Below, in pieces: positions 6,446 through 12,056 of a stretch of 12,056 nt of DNA. How positions within the stretch are numbered: the stretch's first letter is position 1; each line of letters starts with the position of its first letter. Location: contig DHNP01000019.1 of NCBI GenBank assembly GCA_002409585.1, positions 885 through 12,940 of the forward strand, written 5' to 3'. The notes under the pieces are model-generated. The model did not search any database and was not told the DNA's origin. It saw only the letters and a list, made by a program, of their open reading frames with translations. The stretch is from Ruminococcaceae bacterium UBA5413 (GTDB lineage Bacteria > Bacillota > Clostridia > Oscillospirales > Acutalibacteraceae). A program made the position numbers and the translations under genes.

Positions 6446-6796
6446 ATGTTTGCAGAAAAACTGCGGCAGCTCCGCCTGGAGCACGGCATAACGCAGGCGG
6501 AGCTTGCCGAAAAGCTTGGGGTATCGCCTTCGGCGGTAGGCATGTATGAACAGGGACGGCGCCGGCCGGACGTAAAGACGGTAGCGGCGGCGGCAAAGAT
6601 ACTTGGGTGCAGTACGGACGAACTGCTCGGGATAGAGCAAACAAGCGACGTGAACGAAGCGATAGACGGCTTCGCGCGTACGCTGGAGCGGCAGCCGGGG
6701 CTTATGTTTAACGGGGAGCCTTTGAGCGACTCGGACCGTGAAAACCTTATTAACGCCATACGTGTAGCCGCGGCCATAACGGCCGGCAGGCAGTAG
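6446..6796 (+). CDS. XRE-family repressor (ImmR-like)
   Basis: This 116-residue repressor has an N-terminal XRE helix-turn-helix (residues 3-58): LRLEHGITQAELAEKLGVSP followed by YEQGRRRPDVKTV. The linker carries no membrane segment. A C-terminal motif LMFNGEPLSDSDRENL resembles the conserved end of XRE regulators that pair with ImmA/IrrE peptidases. The start is chosen at ATG 6446 because AAGGGA lies 9 nt upstream; the in-frame ATGs at 6428 and 6437 lack a usable ribosome binding site. The gene directly precedes the peptidase gene and is divergent from the sigma-like operon. By analogy with ImmR/ImmA of ICEBs1 and DdrO/IrrE, the protein probably represses its own and the divergent promoter until cleaved. 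The cleavage is inference. Confidence 0.92.
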   Translation: MFAEKLRQLRLEHGITQAELAEKLGVSPSAVGMYEQGRRRPDVKTVAAAAKILGCSTDELLGIEQTSDVNEAIDGFARTLERQPGLMFNGEPLSDSDRENLINAIRVAAAITAGRQ

Positions 6797-6810
6797 GGGG
6801 CGCTCGTGCA

Positions 6811-7257
6811 ATGAAGGACGACATAGCTTATACGGCAGGCGAGTTAGTTAAAAAATACGGTACTTCTTCACCGTTTTCTTTGTGTGACTGCATGGATATC
6901 CCTATCGTGCGAATGGATATACCGGATTGCACGAAAGGCTTTTGCTTTAAAAACGCATGCGGCGGCCATGTCATAGTGCTTTCCGACAGGCTTTCGCGCC
7001 GCGAAAGCGGCTATTGCTGCGCGCACGAGCTTGGGCATGTGCTTCTGCACCCGAAAATGAACGCCAGGGTTATAAAGGACCTTACGTTCATGTACCTGCC
7101 TAAGTATGAAAAGGAGGCCGACTTTTTTGCGGCCTGCCTTTTTATAGACCCTAACCTTGAGGAATGGAACGAAACGTATGACCCGCTGACATTCCAGCAG
7201 ATAGCTTCGCTTTCAGGGCTGCCGGAAAAAATCGTGGAGCTGCGTTTTGAACGCTGA
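6811..7257 (+). CDS. ImmA/IrrE-family zinc metallopeptidase
   Basis: This 148-residue protein of the DUF955 / peptidase M78 family has the zinc motif HELGH at residues 72-76. A downstream acidic helix, YEKEADFFAACL (99-110), contains E102 as the likely third zinc ligand; E73 would be the catalytic base. Known members (ImmA, IrrE/PprI) cleave a partner XRE repressor in response to DNA damage or cell-cell signals. It starts at ATG 6811 behind AGGGGG, 14 nt after the XRE stop codon, so the two genes are one operon. The protein is unusually cysteine-rich for the family (C25, C27, C40, C45, C50, C69, C70, C109); C69-C70 lie just before HELGH. Redox sensitivity is therefore possible but unproven. 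Size is normal and all catalytic residues are present. Confidence 0.93.
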   Translation: MKDDIAYTAGELVKKYGTSSPFSLCDCMDIPIVRMDIPDCTKGFCFKNACGGHVIVLSDRLSRRESGYCCAHELGHVLLHPKMNARVIKDLTFMYLPKYEKEADFFAACLFIDPNLEEWNETYDPLTFQQIASLSGLPEKIVELRFER

Positions 7258-7284
7258 CCTGCTTTAAGTTAAAGGGAAAAGCGC

Positions 7285-7314
7285 TTGTTACTTTTGTTAC
7301 TTATTTATTATATT
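7285..7314 (+). promoter_or_regulatory. Promoter of the lipoprotein gene with a tandem 9-bp repeat
   Basis: TTGTTA (7285-7290), 18 nt, then TATATT (7309-7314) form a plausible promoter with a very short leader. TTGTTACTT occurs twice head to tail (7285-7293 and 7294-7302), covering the -35 box and half the spacer. A 13-bp palindrome CTTTAA-G-TTAAAG lies just upstream at 7262-7274. Confidence 0.5.
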
Positions 7315-7333
7315 GATATCGGGGGAAGGAAAA

Positions 7334-7660
7334 ATGAAGCGTAAGGCTGCAGTGCTGCTTTTGTCAGTGCTGCTTTTGTCGTTTACCGGATGCCGTTCGC
7401 ACAAGGCCGGCGCGCATGACAGCCTGCAGGGGCTGTGGCGCGACTCGTACGGCTTTACGGAGTATAAGTTCGAGCCGGGCGGAAAAGCAAAAGTCAAGGT
7501 GCTCAACCTCGGCTCTTTTAAAGGCACGTATAAGGTAAAAAACGATAAAATAACGATAGAGTACCGCGTCGTTATAAAAGACGTGGATGAGACCTACAAA
7601 TATAAAATCGACGGCGACACCATGTACCTCGACGACAGAAAATTCACAAGGAAAAAGTAG
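7334..7660 (+). CDS. Small lipoprotein, DUF5640/lipocalin-like fold
   Basis: This 108-residue secreted lipoprotein has a type II signal peptide: positively charged MKRK, a leucine-rich core, and a lipobox ending FTGC with the lipidated C20. Phe at -3 is less common than Leu, but the rest fits. The mature part is a short beta-rich domain with the pattern GLWRDS, KFEPGGKAKV, GTYKVKNDKITIEY and YKIDGDTMYLDD. This resembles the DUF5640 type of small beta-sandwich lipoproteins common in Clostridia. Function is unknown; it would sit on the outer face of the membrane. ATG 7334 is chosen because GGGGGAAGG lies 4-5 nt upstream and the signal peptide begins there; an upstream in-frame TTG at 7313 would only add a non-signal stretch. 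It is preceded by its own promoter. Confidence 0.85.
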   Translation: MKRKAAVLLLSVLLLSFTGCRSHKAGAHDSLQGLWRDSYGFTEYKFEPGGKAKVKVLNLGSFKGTYKVKNDKITIEYRVVIKDVDETYKYKIDGDTMYLDDRKFTRKK

Positions 7661-7694
7661 CATGGCACTGCGCGTTTAAATGGGGGAGTGTACT

Positions 7695-8075
7695 TTGGAA
7701 TATAAAAATAAAAAATACCGTTTCGGAGTAAATATGGCGGACTTTTGCAGGAAGCATGAAGCATATATTGAAAGTGAGGCCGGATCCGGAAAAGATGCTG
7801 GCAAATTGCTTTCATACCATATGGCTAAGCTCTCCTGGCTGCAGCATGAGAGGCTTGTACATCTTATTGTAACAATGTTTACAGCGCTTTTCCTTACCGC
7901 GTTCCTTATACTGCTGCATTTTATGCCGGGTCTGCCGGCCGCGCTGGCCGTGATAATACTGACCGTCCTGCTTGTGTTTTACTTTATTCATTATTTCAGA
8001 CTTGAAAACACGGTCCAGCGCTGGTACATAATAGCTGGGGAACTGTACGAAAAGAGCGGCGCCGGACGCGGCTGA
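7695..8075 (+). CDS. Conserved two-helix membrane protein of unknown function
   Basis: This protein of about 126 residues has a charged N-terminal region (1-52) containing YKNKKYRFGVNMADFC and WLQHERLVHLIV. Two hydrophobic segments follow (about 55-76 and 80-101), then a short charged tail (FRLENTVQRWYII). I recognise the general pattern from hypothetical proteins of Clostridia but know no function. TTG 7695 is the preferred start because GGGGGAG (7682-7688) lies 6 nt upstream; ATG 7680 overlaps that site and has none of its own. It follows the lipoprotein by 34 nt on the same strand without a visible terminator, so the two are probably co-transcribed. Both ends would face the cytoplasm if the helices form a hairpin. 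Confidence 0.75.
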   Translation: MEYKNKKYRFGVNMADFCRKHEAYIESEAGSGKDAGKLLSYHMAKLSWLQHERLVHLIVTMFTALFLTAFLILLHFMPGLPAALAVIILTVLLVFYFIHYFRLENTVQRWYIIAGELYEKSGAGRG

Positions 8076-8083
8076 CGCCGCGT
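8066..8083. repeat. GC-rich inverted repeat at the end of the two-helix protein gene
   Basis: ACGCGGC (8066-8072) and GCCGCGT (8077-8083) form a perfect 7-bp hairpin over the stop codon with loop TGAC. No U-run follows, so it is not a standard intrinsic terminator. A weaker hairpin CGGCT-TTGC-AGCCG follows downstream. I see no clear promoter in 8084-8188. Confidence 0.5.
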
Positions 8084-8188
8084 GAGTCCACAGCGTTTCG
8101 GCAGTTTCAGCCTGCGGCTTTGCAGCCGGGATATAGTCAAACGGCCTTTCGCAAGCATATCCTGTTAATAAACAGAGAGGTGACTGCT

Positions 8189-8410
8189 ATGGGCAAATAT
8201 TTTGCCGTGGGCTCGATAACGAACGCGCTCAAAGGACGTGACATTTTATCCGGCAAAGGTATACATTCATATATAGAAAGGACACCGCAGGGCATGCCGG
8301 GAGGCGGATGCGGTTACAGCATATATGTCCCCGGGGATTTCCAGACAGCCGAAAAAGTACTGGACTCGGCCGGCCTTACAGGCGGGCGGAAGGAAGGTAA
8401 CCGCAGATGA
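8189..8410 (+). CDS. Putative Se/S carrier-like protein (DUF3343)
   Basis: This 73-residue protein matches the DUF3343 / Se_S_carrier pattern: an N-terminal beta strand YFAVGSITNAL, then KGIHSYIERTP, the central GGGCGYSIYV with C41, and FQTAEKVLDSAGL. The family is thought to carry activated sulfur or selenium on the conserved cysteine, though this is weakly established. ATG 8189 is chosen because AGAGAGG lies 8 nt upstream; the open frame reaches further back without a ribosome binding site. Its TGA overlaps the ATG of the cysteine desulfurase-like gene (ATGA), so the two are translationally coupled. This strongly suggests that it accepts sulfur or selenium from that enzyme. It is cytoplasmic. 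Confidence 0.85.
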   Translation: MGKYFAVGSITNALKGRDILSGKGIHSYIERTPQGMPGGGCGYSIYVPGDFQTAEKVLDSAGLTGGRKEGNRR

Positions 8411-9555
8411 TTTACCTTGACAACGCCGCCACGACTTACCCGAAGCCGCGGCCTGTCATAGATGCCGTGACACGCGCTTTGCGCGTGTACGGCGCCAACC
8501 CGGGCAGGTCGGGTTACAGCATGTCTATCGCCACTTCGGAGGAGGTTTACCGCTGCCGCACGGCAGCGGCCGGCTTTTTTAACGCGCCGGGTCCGGAGTG
8601 CGTCGCTTTTACGGTTAACTGCACAAACGCCGTGAATTATGTCCTTAAAGGGCTGCTTAAACCCGGCGACCATGCGGTGGTGTCGTCTCTGGAGCATAAC
8701 GCCGTCATGCGCCCGCTTGACGCATTGCGTGAAAAGGGGGTCACATTCACTAAGGCGGAAGTTTTCCCGGGGGACAATGACTCGACCGTGGACTCGTTCC
8801 GCAAGGCGATAAACGGCAGGACGAAACTTATAATATGCACACATGCCTCTAACGTGTGGGGCATACGCCTGCCGGTTGAAAGGATAGCCGCGCTCGCGCA
8901 TGAGTACGGCATCCGCATGGCAGTGGACTGCGCGCAGTCCGCGGGGGTGCTTCCGATAGATATAAACGGCAGCGGGATAGACTACCTGTGCGCCGCTGGG
9001 CACAAGGGCCTTTACGGGCCCATGGGAACGGGCATGCTCATAGCCCCCGACGGAGGGAGCCTTGCAACTGTAATAGAGGGCGGCACGGGCACGCAGTCGG
9101 CTTTAAGCAGCCAGCCTGTGACTATGCCTGACCGCATGGAAAGCGGCACACAGAACGTGCCGGGCATAGCGGGGCTGCGCGCGGGAATAGAATTTGTCAA
9201 AGCGCGCGGCATAAAAAACATAAACAGGCACGAGATGGAAATAATCCGTTATATGTATGATGAAATGAGTAAAATGAAATATATCCGCCTTTACACGCGT
9301 CAACCGCAGCCGGAGTATTACGTGCCTGTTTTGTCGTTCAATGTCGGCAGTATTCCAAGCGAAACAGCGGGCAGGCTGTTTGCCGAAAAAGGCATAGCTG
9401 TGAGGGCCGGGCTGCACTGCGCGCCGGAAGCGCACAGGTTTATGGGTACGCAGGAAAACGGGGCGGTGCGCGTCGCCCCGTCGGTTTTTACCGGTATAGG
9501 CGAAGCAAAGCAGTTCCTGTTCGCTTTGGGAAGAATAGCGAGGGATAATCATTAA
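8407..9555 (+). CDS. Class V aminotransferase, cysteine desulfurase family
   Basis: This 382-residue PLP enzyme has the N-terminal YLDNAATTYPKP typical of cysteine desulfurases, SLEHNAV with H97, which stacks on the cofactor, VDCAQSAG, and the Schiff-base lysine K200 in AAGHKGLYGP. The substrate-cysteine loop has C338 in GLHCAPEAHRFMGT. These residues support removal of sulfur (or selenium) from cysteine as an enzyme-bound persulfide. The HCAPEAH loop and overall length fit the TIGR01977-type desulfurase family better than IscS. It starts at the ATG overlapping the DUF3343 stop, so the product is probably made with that carrier. No scaffold (iscU/sufU) or selD gene is seen nearby, so the final acceptor is unknown. 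All catalytic residues are intact. Confidence 0.95.
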   Translation: MIYLDNAATTYPKPRPVIDAVTRALRVYGANPGRSGYSMSIATSEEVYRCRTAAAGFFNAPGPECVAFTVNCTNAVNYVLKGLLKPGDHAVVSSLEHNAVMRPLDALREKGVTFTKAEVFPGDNDSTVDSFRKAINGRTKLIICTHASNVWGIRLPVERIAALAHEYGIRMAVDCAQSAGVLPIDINGSGIDYLCAAGHKGLYGPMGTGMLIAPDGGSLATVIEGGTGTQSALSSQPVTMPDRMESGTQNVPGIAGLRAGIEFVKARGIKNINRHEMEIIRYMYDEMSKMKYIRLYTRQPQPEYYVPVLSFNVGSIPSETAGRLFAEKGIAVRAGLHCAPEAHRFMGTQENGAVRVAPSVFTGIGEAKQFLFALGRIARDNH

Positions 9556-9582
9556 ATTTTTATAAATTATAATAATTATAGA

Positions 9583-9610
9583 TTGAATATCGCCGCACTT
9601 ATGGTAAAAT
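9583..9610 (+). promoter_or_regulatory. Promoter of the cdaA-cdaR operon
   Basis: TTGAAT (9583-9588, 4/6), 16 nt, then TAAAAT (9605-9610, 5/6) preceded by TGG (extended -10). An AT-only palindrome TATAAT-A-ATTATA (9568-9580) sits directly upstream and may act as an UP element or operator. Transcription would begin near 9617. Confidence 0.65.
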
Positions 9611-9616
9611 AAAATT

Positions 9617-9766
9617 AAATATACACGGCGGAACGTACGCCTCCGGACTGCTGCCGGAAGCGGCGGGACAAAAAGTCCGTTAAACGGGCGGCGGGATTTT
9701 CACTGCTGAGCAGTAACCGCCGGCCGCACCGGATTTTTTTGCTGCCCCGGAAGGAAGGTAAAAATC
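9617..9766 (+). ncRNA. Structured 5' leader of cdaA, candidate attenuator or riboswitch
   Basis: About 150 nt of GC-rich leader carries several hairpins: GGCG/CGCC (9627-9641), TCCGG/CCGGA (9642-9658), GGAC-AAAAA-GTCC (9666-9678), and CGGCGG/CCGCCG (9689-9722) enclosing ACTGC-TGA-GCAGT (9702-9714). The 3' part of the 9642-9658 hairpin is also the 5' arm of a long terminator stem (9654-9732), so the two folds exclude each other. ACTGCTG occurs twice (9647-9653, 9702-9708), so AGCAGT at 9709-9714 could pair with either copy. After the T-run comes AAGGAAGG, 8 nt before the cdaA ATG. I matched it to no known riboswitch class, including the ydaO (c-di-AMP) type. Regulation by termination is inferred from the layout. 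Confidence 0.5.
9654..9740 (+). terminator. Candidate intrinsic terminator within the cdaA leader
   Basis: The 5' arm CCGG-AA-GCGG-CGG (9654-9666) pairs with CCG-G-CCGC-A-CCGG (9720-9732) over 11 G-C pairs with two small interruptions, and A plus seven T follow (9734-9740). A short local hairpin CCGG-CCGCA-CCGG (9720-9732) would also precede the T-run. The T-run lies upstream of the cdaA ribosome binding site, so termination here would turn off cdaA. Confidence 0.5.
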
Positions 9767-10654
9767 ATGGACTTTATAATCACGGTGTGGAATTCCATGA
9801 AACAGATAATTGAACAGTTCCGCTTTGTGGATGCCATTGACATCGCGCTTGTGGCTTTTATTATTTACAGCGGTATAAAGCTTGTGCGTGAAACACGCGC
9901 CGGCCAGCTTATAAAAGGCTTCCTGATACTTTTAGTGTTCTGGGGCATTTCGTATTTCCTTCAGCTCCATATGATGAGGACTATATTAAGCTATTTTTTC
10001 CAGTTTACGCTTGTAGCCCTGCTGATAGTTTTTCAGCCGGAGATACGCAGGGCCCTTGAGCAGATAGGGAGGAGCGACATAAGCGGATCTACACACAAGC
10101 TTTTTGAGTTTTCATCCGACGAGGAGGAAAAAATACTCAGAAGGAACCGCAAAGCCGTAAACGCGGTAGTGGATGCCGCGGCGGTCATGTCAAAGCAGAA
10201 AACCGGCGCCCTCATGGTCTTTGAGATGAGGACAAAACTCGGCGATATCATAGACACAGGCACAGTGATAAACGCCATGCCCTCCCCGCAGATAATAGGC
10301 AATATTTTTTTCAACAAGGCTCCACTCCACGACGGAGCCATGATAATACGCGACGGCATGATATACGCGGCGGGGTGCATACTGCCGCTGACAAAGGACG
10401 AGAACGTAAGCCTTGAACTTGGGACAAGGCACAGGGCCGCTATAGGCATGAGCGAAAATTCGGATGCCGTGGTAGTCGTTGTGTCTGAGGAAACAGGCCA
10501 GATATCTGTAGTCGTTAACGGCATAATAACGCGCAACTACACGCGTGAAACACTCAGGAGCGAGCTTGAGAACCTTGTACTCGAAATAAACGCCGAAACT
10601 AAAAAGCGCCAAAGGATTATCCCCTCTATAATGTCAAGGGGGAAAAAGAAATGA
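9767..10654 (+). CDS. cdaA: Diadenylate cyclase CdaA (c-di-AMP synthase)
   Basis: This 295-residue membrane-bound enzyme makes c-di-AMP from two ATP. Three N-terminal transmembrane helices (about 21-39, 48-66, 70-90) precede the cytoplasmic DAC domain (about 100-270). Both catalytic motifs are intact: D189-G190-A191 in HDGAMIIRD and R221-H222-R223 in GTRHRAAIG. The end is basic (RGKKK). Length and layout match CdaA (DacA, YbbP) rather than DisA or CdaS. In Bacillota the nucleotide controls potassium and osmolyte uptake and cell-wall homeostasis and is usually essential. The ATG is supported by AAGGAAGG 8 nt upstream. The gene overlaps cdaR by 4 nt (ATGA), the standard cdaA-cdaR order. The long structured leader before it is unusual. 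Confidence 0.98.
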   Translation: MDFIITVWNSMKQIIEQFRFVDAIDIALVAFIIYSGIKLVRETRAGQLIKGFLILLVFWGISYFLQLHMMRTILSYFFQFTLVALLIVFQPEIRRALEQIGRSDISGSTHKLFEFSSDEEEKILRRNRKAVNAVVDAAAVMSKQKTGALMVFEMRTKLGDIIDTGTVINAMPSPQIIGNIFFNKAPLHDGAMIIRDGMIYAAGCILPLTKDENVSLELGTRHRAAIGMSENSDAVVVVVSEETGQISVVVNGIITRNYTRETLRSELENLVLEINAETKKRQRIIPSIMSRGKKK

Positions 10655-11913
10655 ATATGAAAAGATTTTCAGTAGGAAAACTGTTTTACAATAATAAATT
10701 TGCGCTGGTCTTTTCAATCCTCGCGGCCGTAGTGCTGTGGGTAATAACCGTTTTAACCGACACGGAGTCTTACCCGCATGCCATAACGAACGTGCCGGTG
10801 AACATAACACTTTCAGATTCCGCACAGAAAAACGGGCTTAAGGTGTTCAGCCCCGTAAATACGACGGCAACTGTTTATGTAAAAGGGAACAGCATAGTGG
10901 TAAACCAGCTCAAATCCTCAGACCTGCAGGTTAACGCGCCCATGGCTTCGAGGATATCCGAGCCGGGGACGTACACGTTTACCCTTTCGGCCGTAAAAGA
11001 GGGGAGCCTTACGGACTATGATGTTACGGCTGTTTCACCGGAGCAGGCCATAATAACGGTCGATAAATATAAGGAAAAAACATTTAACATTGAAAGCCAT
11101 ATAACTTATAAAGATGGATATACCGCGGACCCGTCGTACTTTGTAAGCGCACCGGCGCTCAGTACGGAAACCGTTACGGTTTCCGGCCCTGAAAAGCAGG
11201 TCTCGCAGGTGAACAAGGTCGCTTTCAGTTACGAAATAACCGACACGCTCACGGAGTCGAAAAATTTTACGGCTAAGCTTGTTATATATGATGCCAATAA
11301 CAACGTAATAAGCGGCAACGGCATAACCATGGATACGGATAAAGTCGAAGTTACAATACCCGTAATGCCGCGTAAGATACTTCCGGTTAAGGCCGTTTTT
11401 ACAAACAAGCCTTCCGGAGTTAACTTTACGTCGCTTGACATGCAGATATCGCCAGCAAGCATAGAAGTGGCCGGCCCCGCCGACGTTTTATCCGGCCTTA
11501 CAGGCGTTGAACTTGAACCGATAGACTTTTCAAATATAAGCCCTTCCCACAGCACGTTTACGGCTGACGTCAACCTGCCGTCAACATGCAACAACCTAAG
11601 CAGCATACCTACGGCAACCGTGAAACTTGACCTTGACGGATATACGGCGCGCACCATTGCCGTTACGGACTTTAACGTTAAAAATCTCGGAACGGGTAAA
11701 ACCGCTACCGTGTATACAAAAAAACTTTTGGTCACGATAGTTGGGCCGCGGGATGACGTGGAGAAGCTGACGTCCGGCAATATAGTTGGGCAAATAGACA
11801 TGTCGGACAAGACAGACGTAACAGGCCTGACGGAAGTGCCGGTAACGTTCAGCGTCAGCGGCAACACATGCTGGGCATACGGCAGTTATATGGCAAATAT
11901 AGATGTAAAATAA
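10651..11913 (+). CDS. cdaR: CdaA regulatory protein CdaR (YbbR-domain protein)
   Basis: This 420-residue protein is anchored by one N-terminal transmembrane helix (about residues 17-36, FALVFSILAAVVLWVITVL), with the rest exposed outside the membrane. Four YbbR repeats can be seen, at about 46-138, 143-237, 243-327 and 334-419. Each begins with a strand such as NVPVNITL or ILPVKAVF, contains a VxGP-type turn (TVSGPEKQV, EVAGPADVL, TIVGPRDDV) and ends in a VxV or IDV strand. CdaR binds CdaA in the membrane and modulates c-di-AMP synthesis. The ATG overlaps the cdaA stop (ATGA), with GGGGG 8-9 nt upstream, so production is coupled. Length is typical and the stop at 11911-11913 appears genuine. 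Confidence 0.95.
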   Translation: MNMKRFSVGKLFYNNKFALVFSILAAVVLWVITVLTDTESYPHAITNVPVNITLSDSAQKNGLKVFSPVNTTATVYVKGNSIVVNQLKSSDLQVNAPMASRISEPGTYTFTLSAVKEGSLTDYDVTAVSPEQAIITVDKYKEKTFNIESHITYKDGYTADPSYFVSAPALSTETVTVSGPEKQVSQVNKVAFSYEITDTLTESKNFTAKLVIYDANNNVISGNGITMDTDKVEVTIPVMPRKILPVKAVFTNKPSGVNFTSLDMQISPASIEVAGPADVLSGLTGVELEPIDFSNISPSHSTFTADVNLPSTCNNLSSIPTATVKLDLDGYTARTIAVTDFNVKNLGTGKTATVYTKKLLVTIVGPRDDVEKLTSGNIVGQIDMSDKTDVTGLTEVPVTFSVSGNTCWAYGSYMANIDVK

Positions 11914-12056
11914 CCCCTGAGGCCAGGCAGCAATCAAAAAACGCCTCGTAAGGCAGTATATGGAAAATAGTTAATAAACTTACAAAAGGTTAAAAAGGGA
12001 GGGCATATATATTTACGGAAGAGCAAAAAGGGGAAGAAATCGCAAAAAAAGCTTAA
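11914..12056. other. 3' intergenic tail, no supported gene
   Basis: This stretch follows cdaR. It has an AAAGGGAGGG tract near 11995-12003, but no ATG, GTG or TTG at a usable distance, and the visible frames stop at once or at the window end. The usual downstream gene glmM is not within the window. No strong terminator for the cdaA operon is seen. Confidence 0.6.

Noticed and set aside
5660..7257. Prophage or integrative element
   Set aside because: The XRE-ImmA pair suggests one, but there is no integrase, excisionase, attachment repeat, structural or conjugation gene, and the flanks are chromosomal-type genes.
9617..9766. ydaO-type c-di-AMP riboswitch before cdaA
   Set aside because: The characteristic conserved segments of that class are not visible, although a formal covariance search was not possible.
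11936..11955. Possible minus-strand terminator GCCT-TACG-AGGC followed by six T
   Set aside because: The stem is only 4-5 bp and no minus-strand gene ends here within the window.
12009..12056. Short frame reading FTEEQKGEEIAKKA to a TAA at the window end, behind AAAGGGAGGG
   Set aside because: There is no ATG, GTG or TTG; only an ATA could start it. Too short and unsupported to call.

Overview
The window looks like chromosomal DNA of a mid-GC Bacillota, most likely an anaerobic Clostridia-type bacterium. The evidence is a cdaA-cdaR pair, a YitT-family protein, a heterodimeric ABC exporter under a MarR regulator, purine-rich ribosome binding sites, sigma-A type promoters, several TTG starts, and heavy use of ATA (Ile) and AGG (Arg). 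The species cannot be fixed from sequence alone. No integrase, transposase, rRNA, tRNA or CRISPR array was seen.

Left part (1-3709, minus strand): a MarR-family regulator is followed by two ABC exporter half-transporters, the second running off the left edge. They read as one operon from a perfect-consensus promoter at 3681-3709, whose spacer holds a 20-bp palindrome that is the obvious candidate MarR operator. The first half-transporter carries the degenerate ATPase site typical of TM287/TM288-type heterodimers. A 327-bp divergent regulatory region separates this operon from a plus-strand HD-domain phosphohydrolase (3948-4538). A convergent YitT-family membrane protein follows (4629-5504, minus), with a perfect 10-bp-arm palindrome over its promoter.

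Middle (5660-7257): a compact divergent regulatory module. On the minus strand, a small helical protein overlaps a sigma-70 region-4-like DNA-binding protein. On the plus strand are an XRE repressor and an ImmA/IrrE-type metallopeptidase. The two sides share an ACAC-N5-GTGT motif, which suggests that one repressor reads both. The module resembles the repressor/protease switch of integrative elements, but no mobile-element genes surround it here. After it come a small lipoprotein and a conserved two-TM protein of unknown function.

Right part (8189-11913, plus): a small Se/S-carrier-like (DUF3343) protein is translationally coupled to a class V cysteine desulfurase-like enzyme. Next are a promoter and a GC-rich structured leader of about 150 nt ending in a candidate intrinsic terminator, then cdaA (diadenylate cyclase) and cdaR (its regulator). 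The cdaA leader has mutually exclusive hairpins, matches no riboswitch class I recognise, and is the best candidate for an undescribed regulatory element. The last 143 bases hold no supported gene; glmM, the usual next gene, would lie beyond the window.
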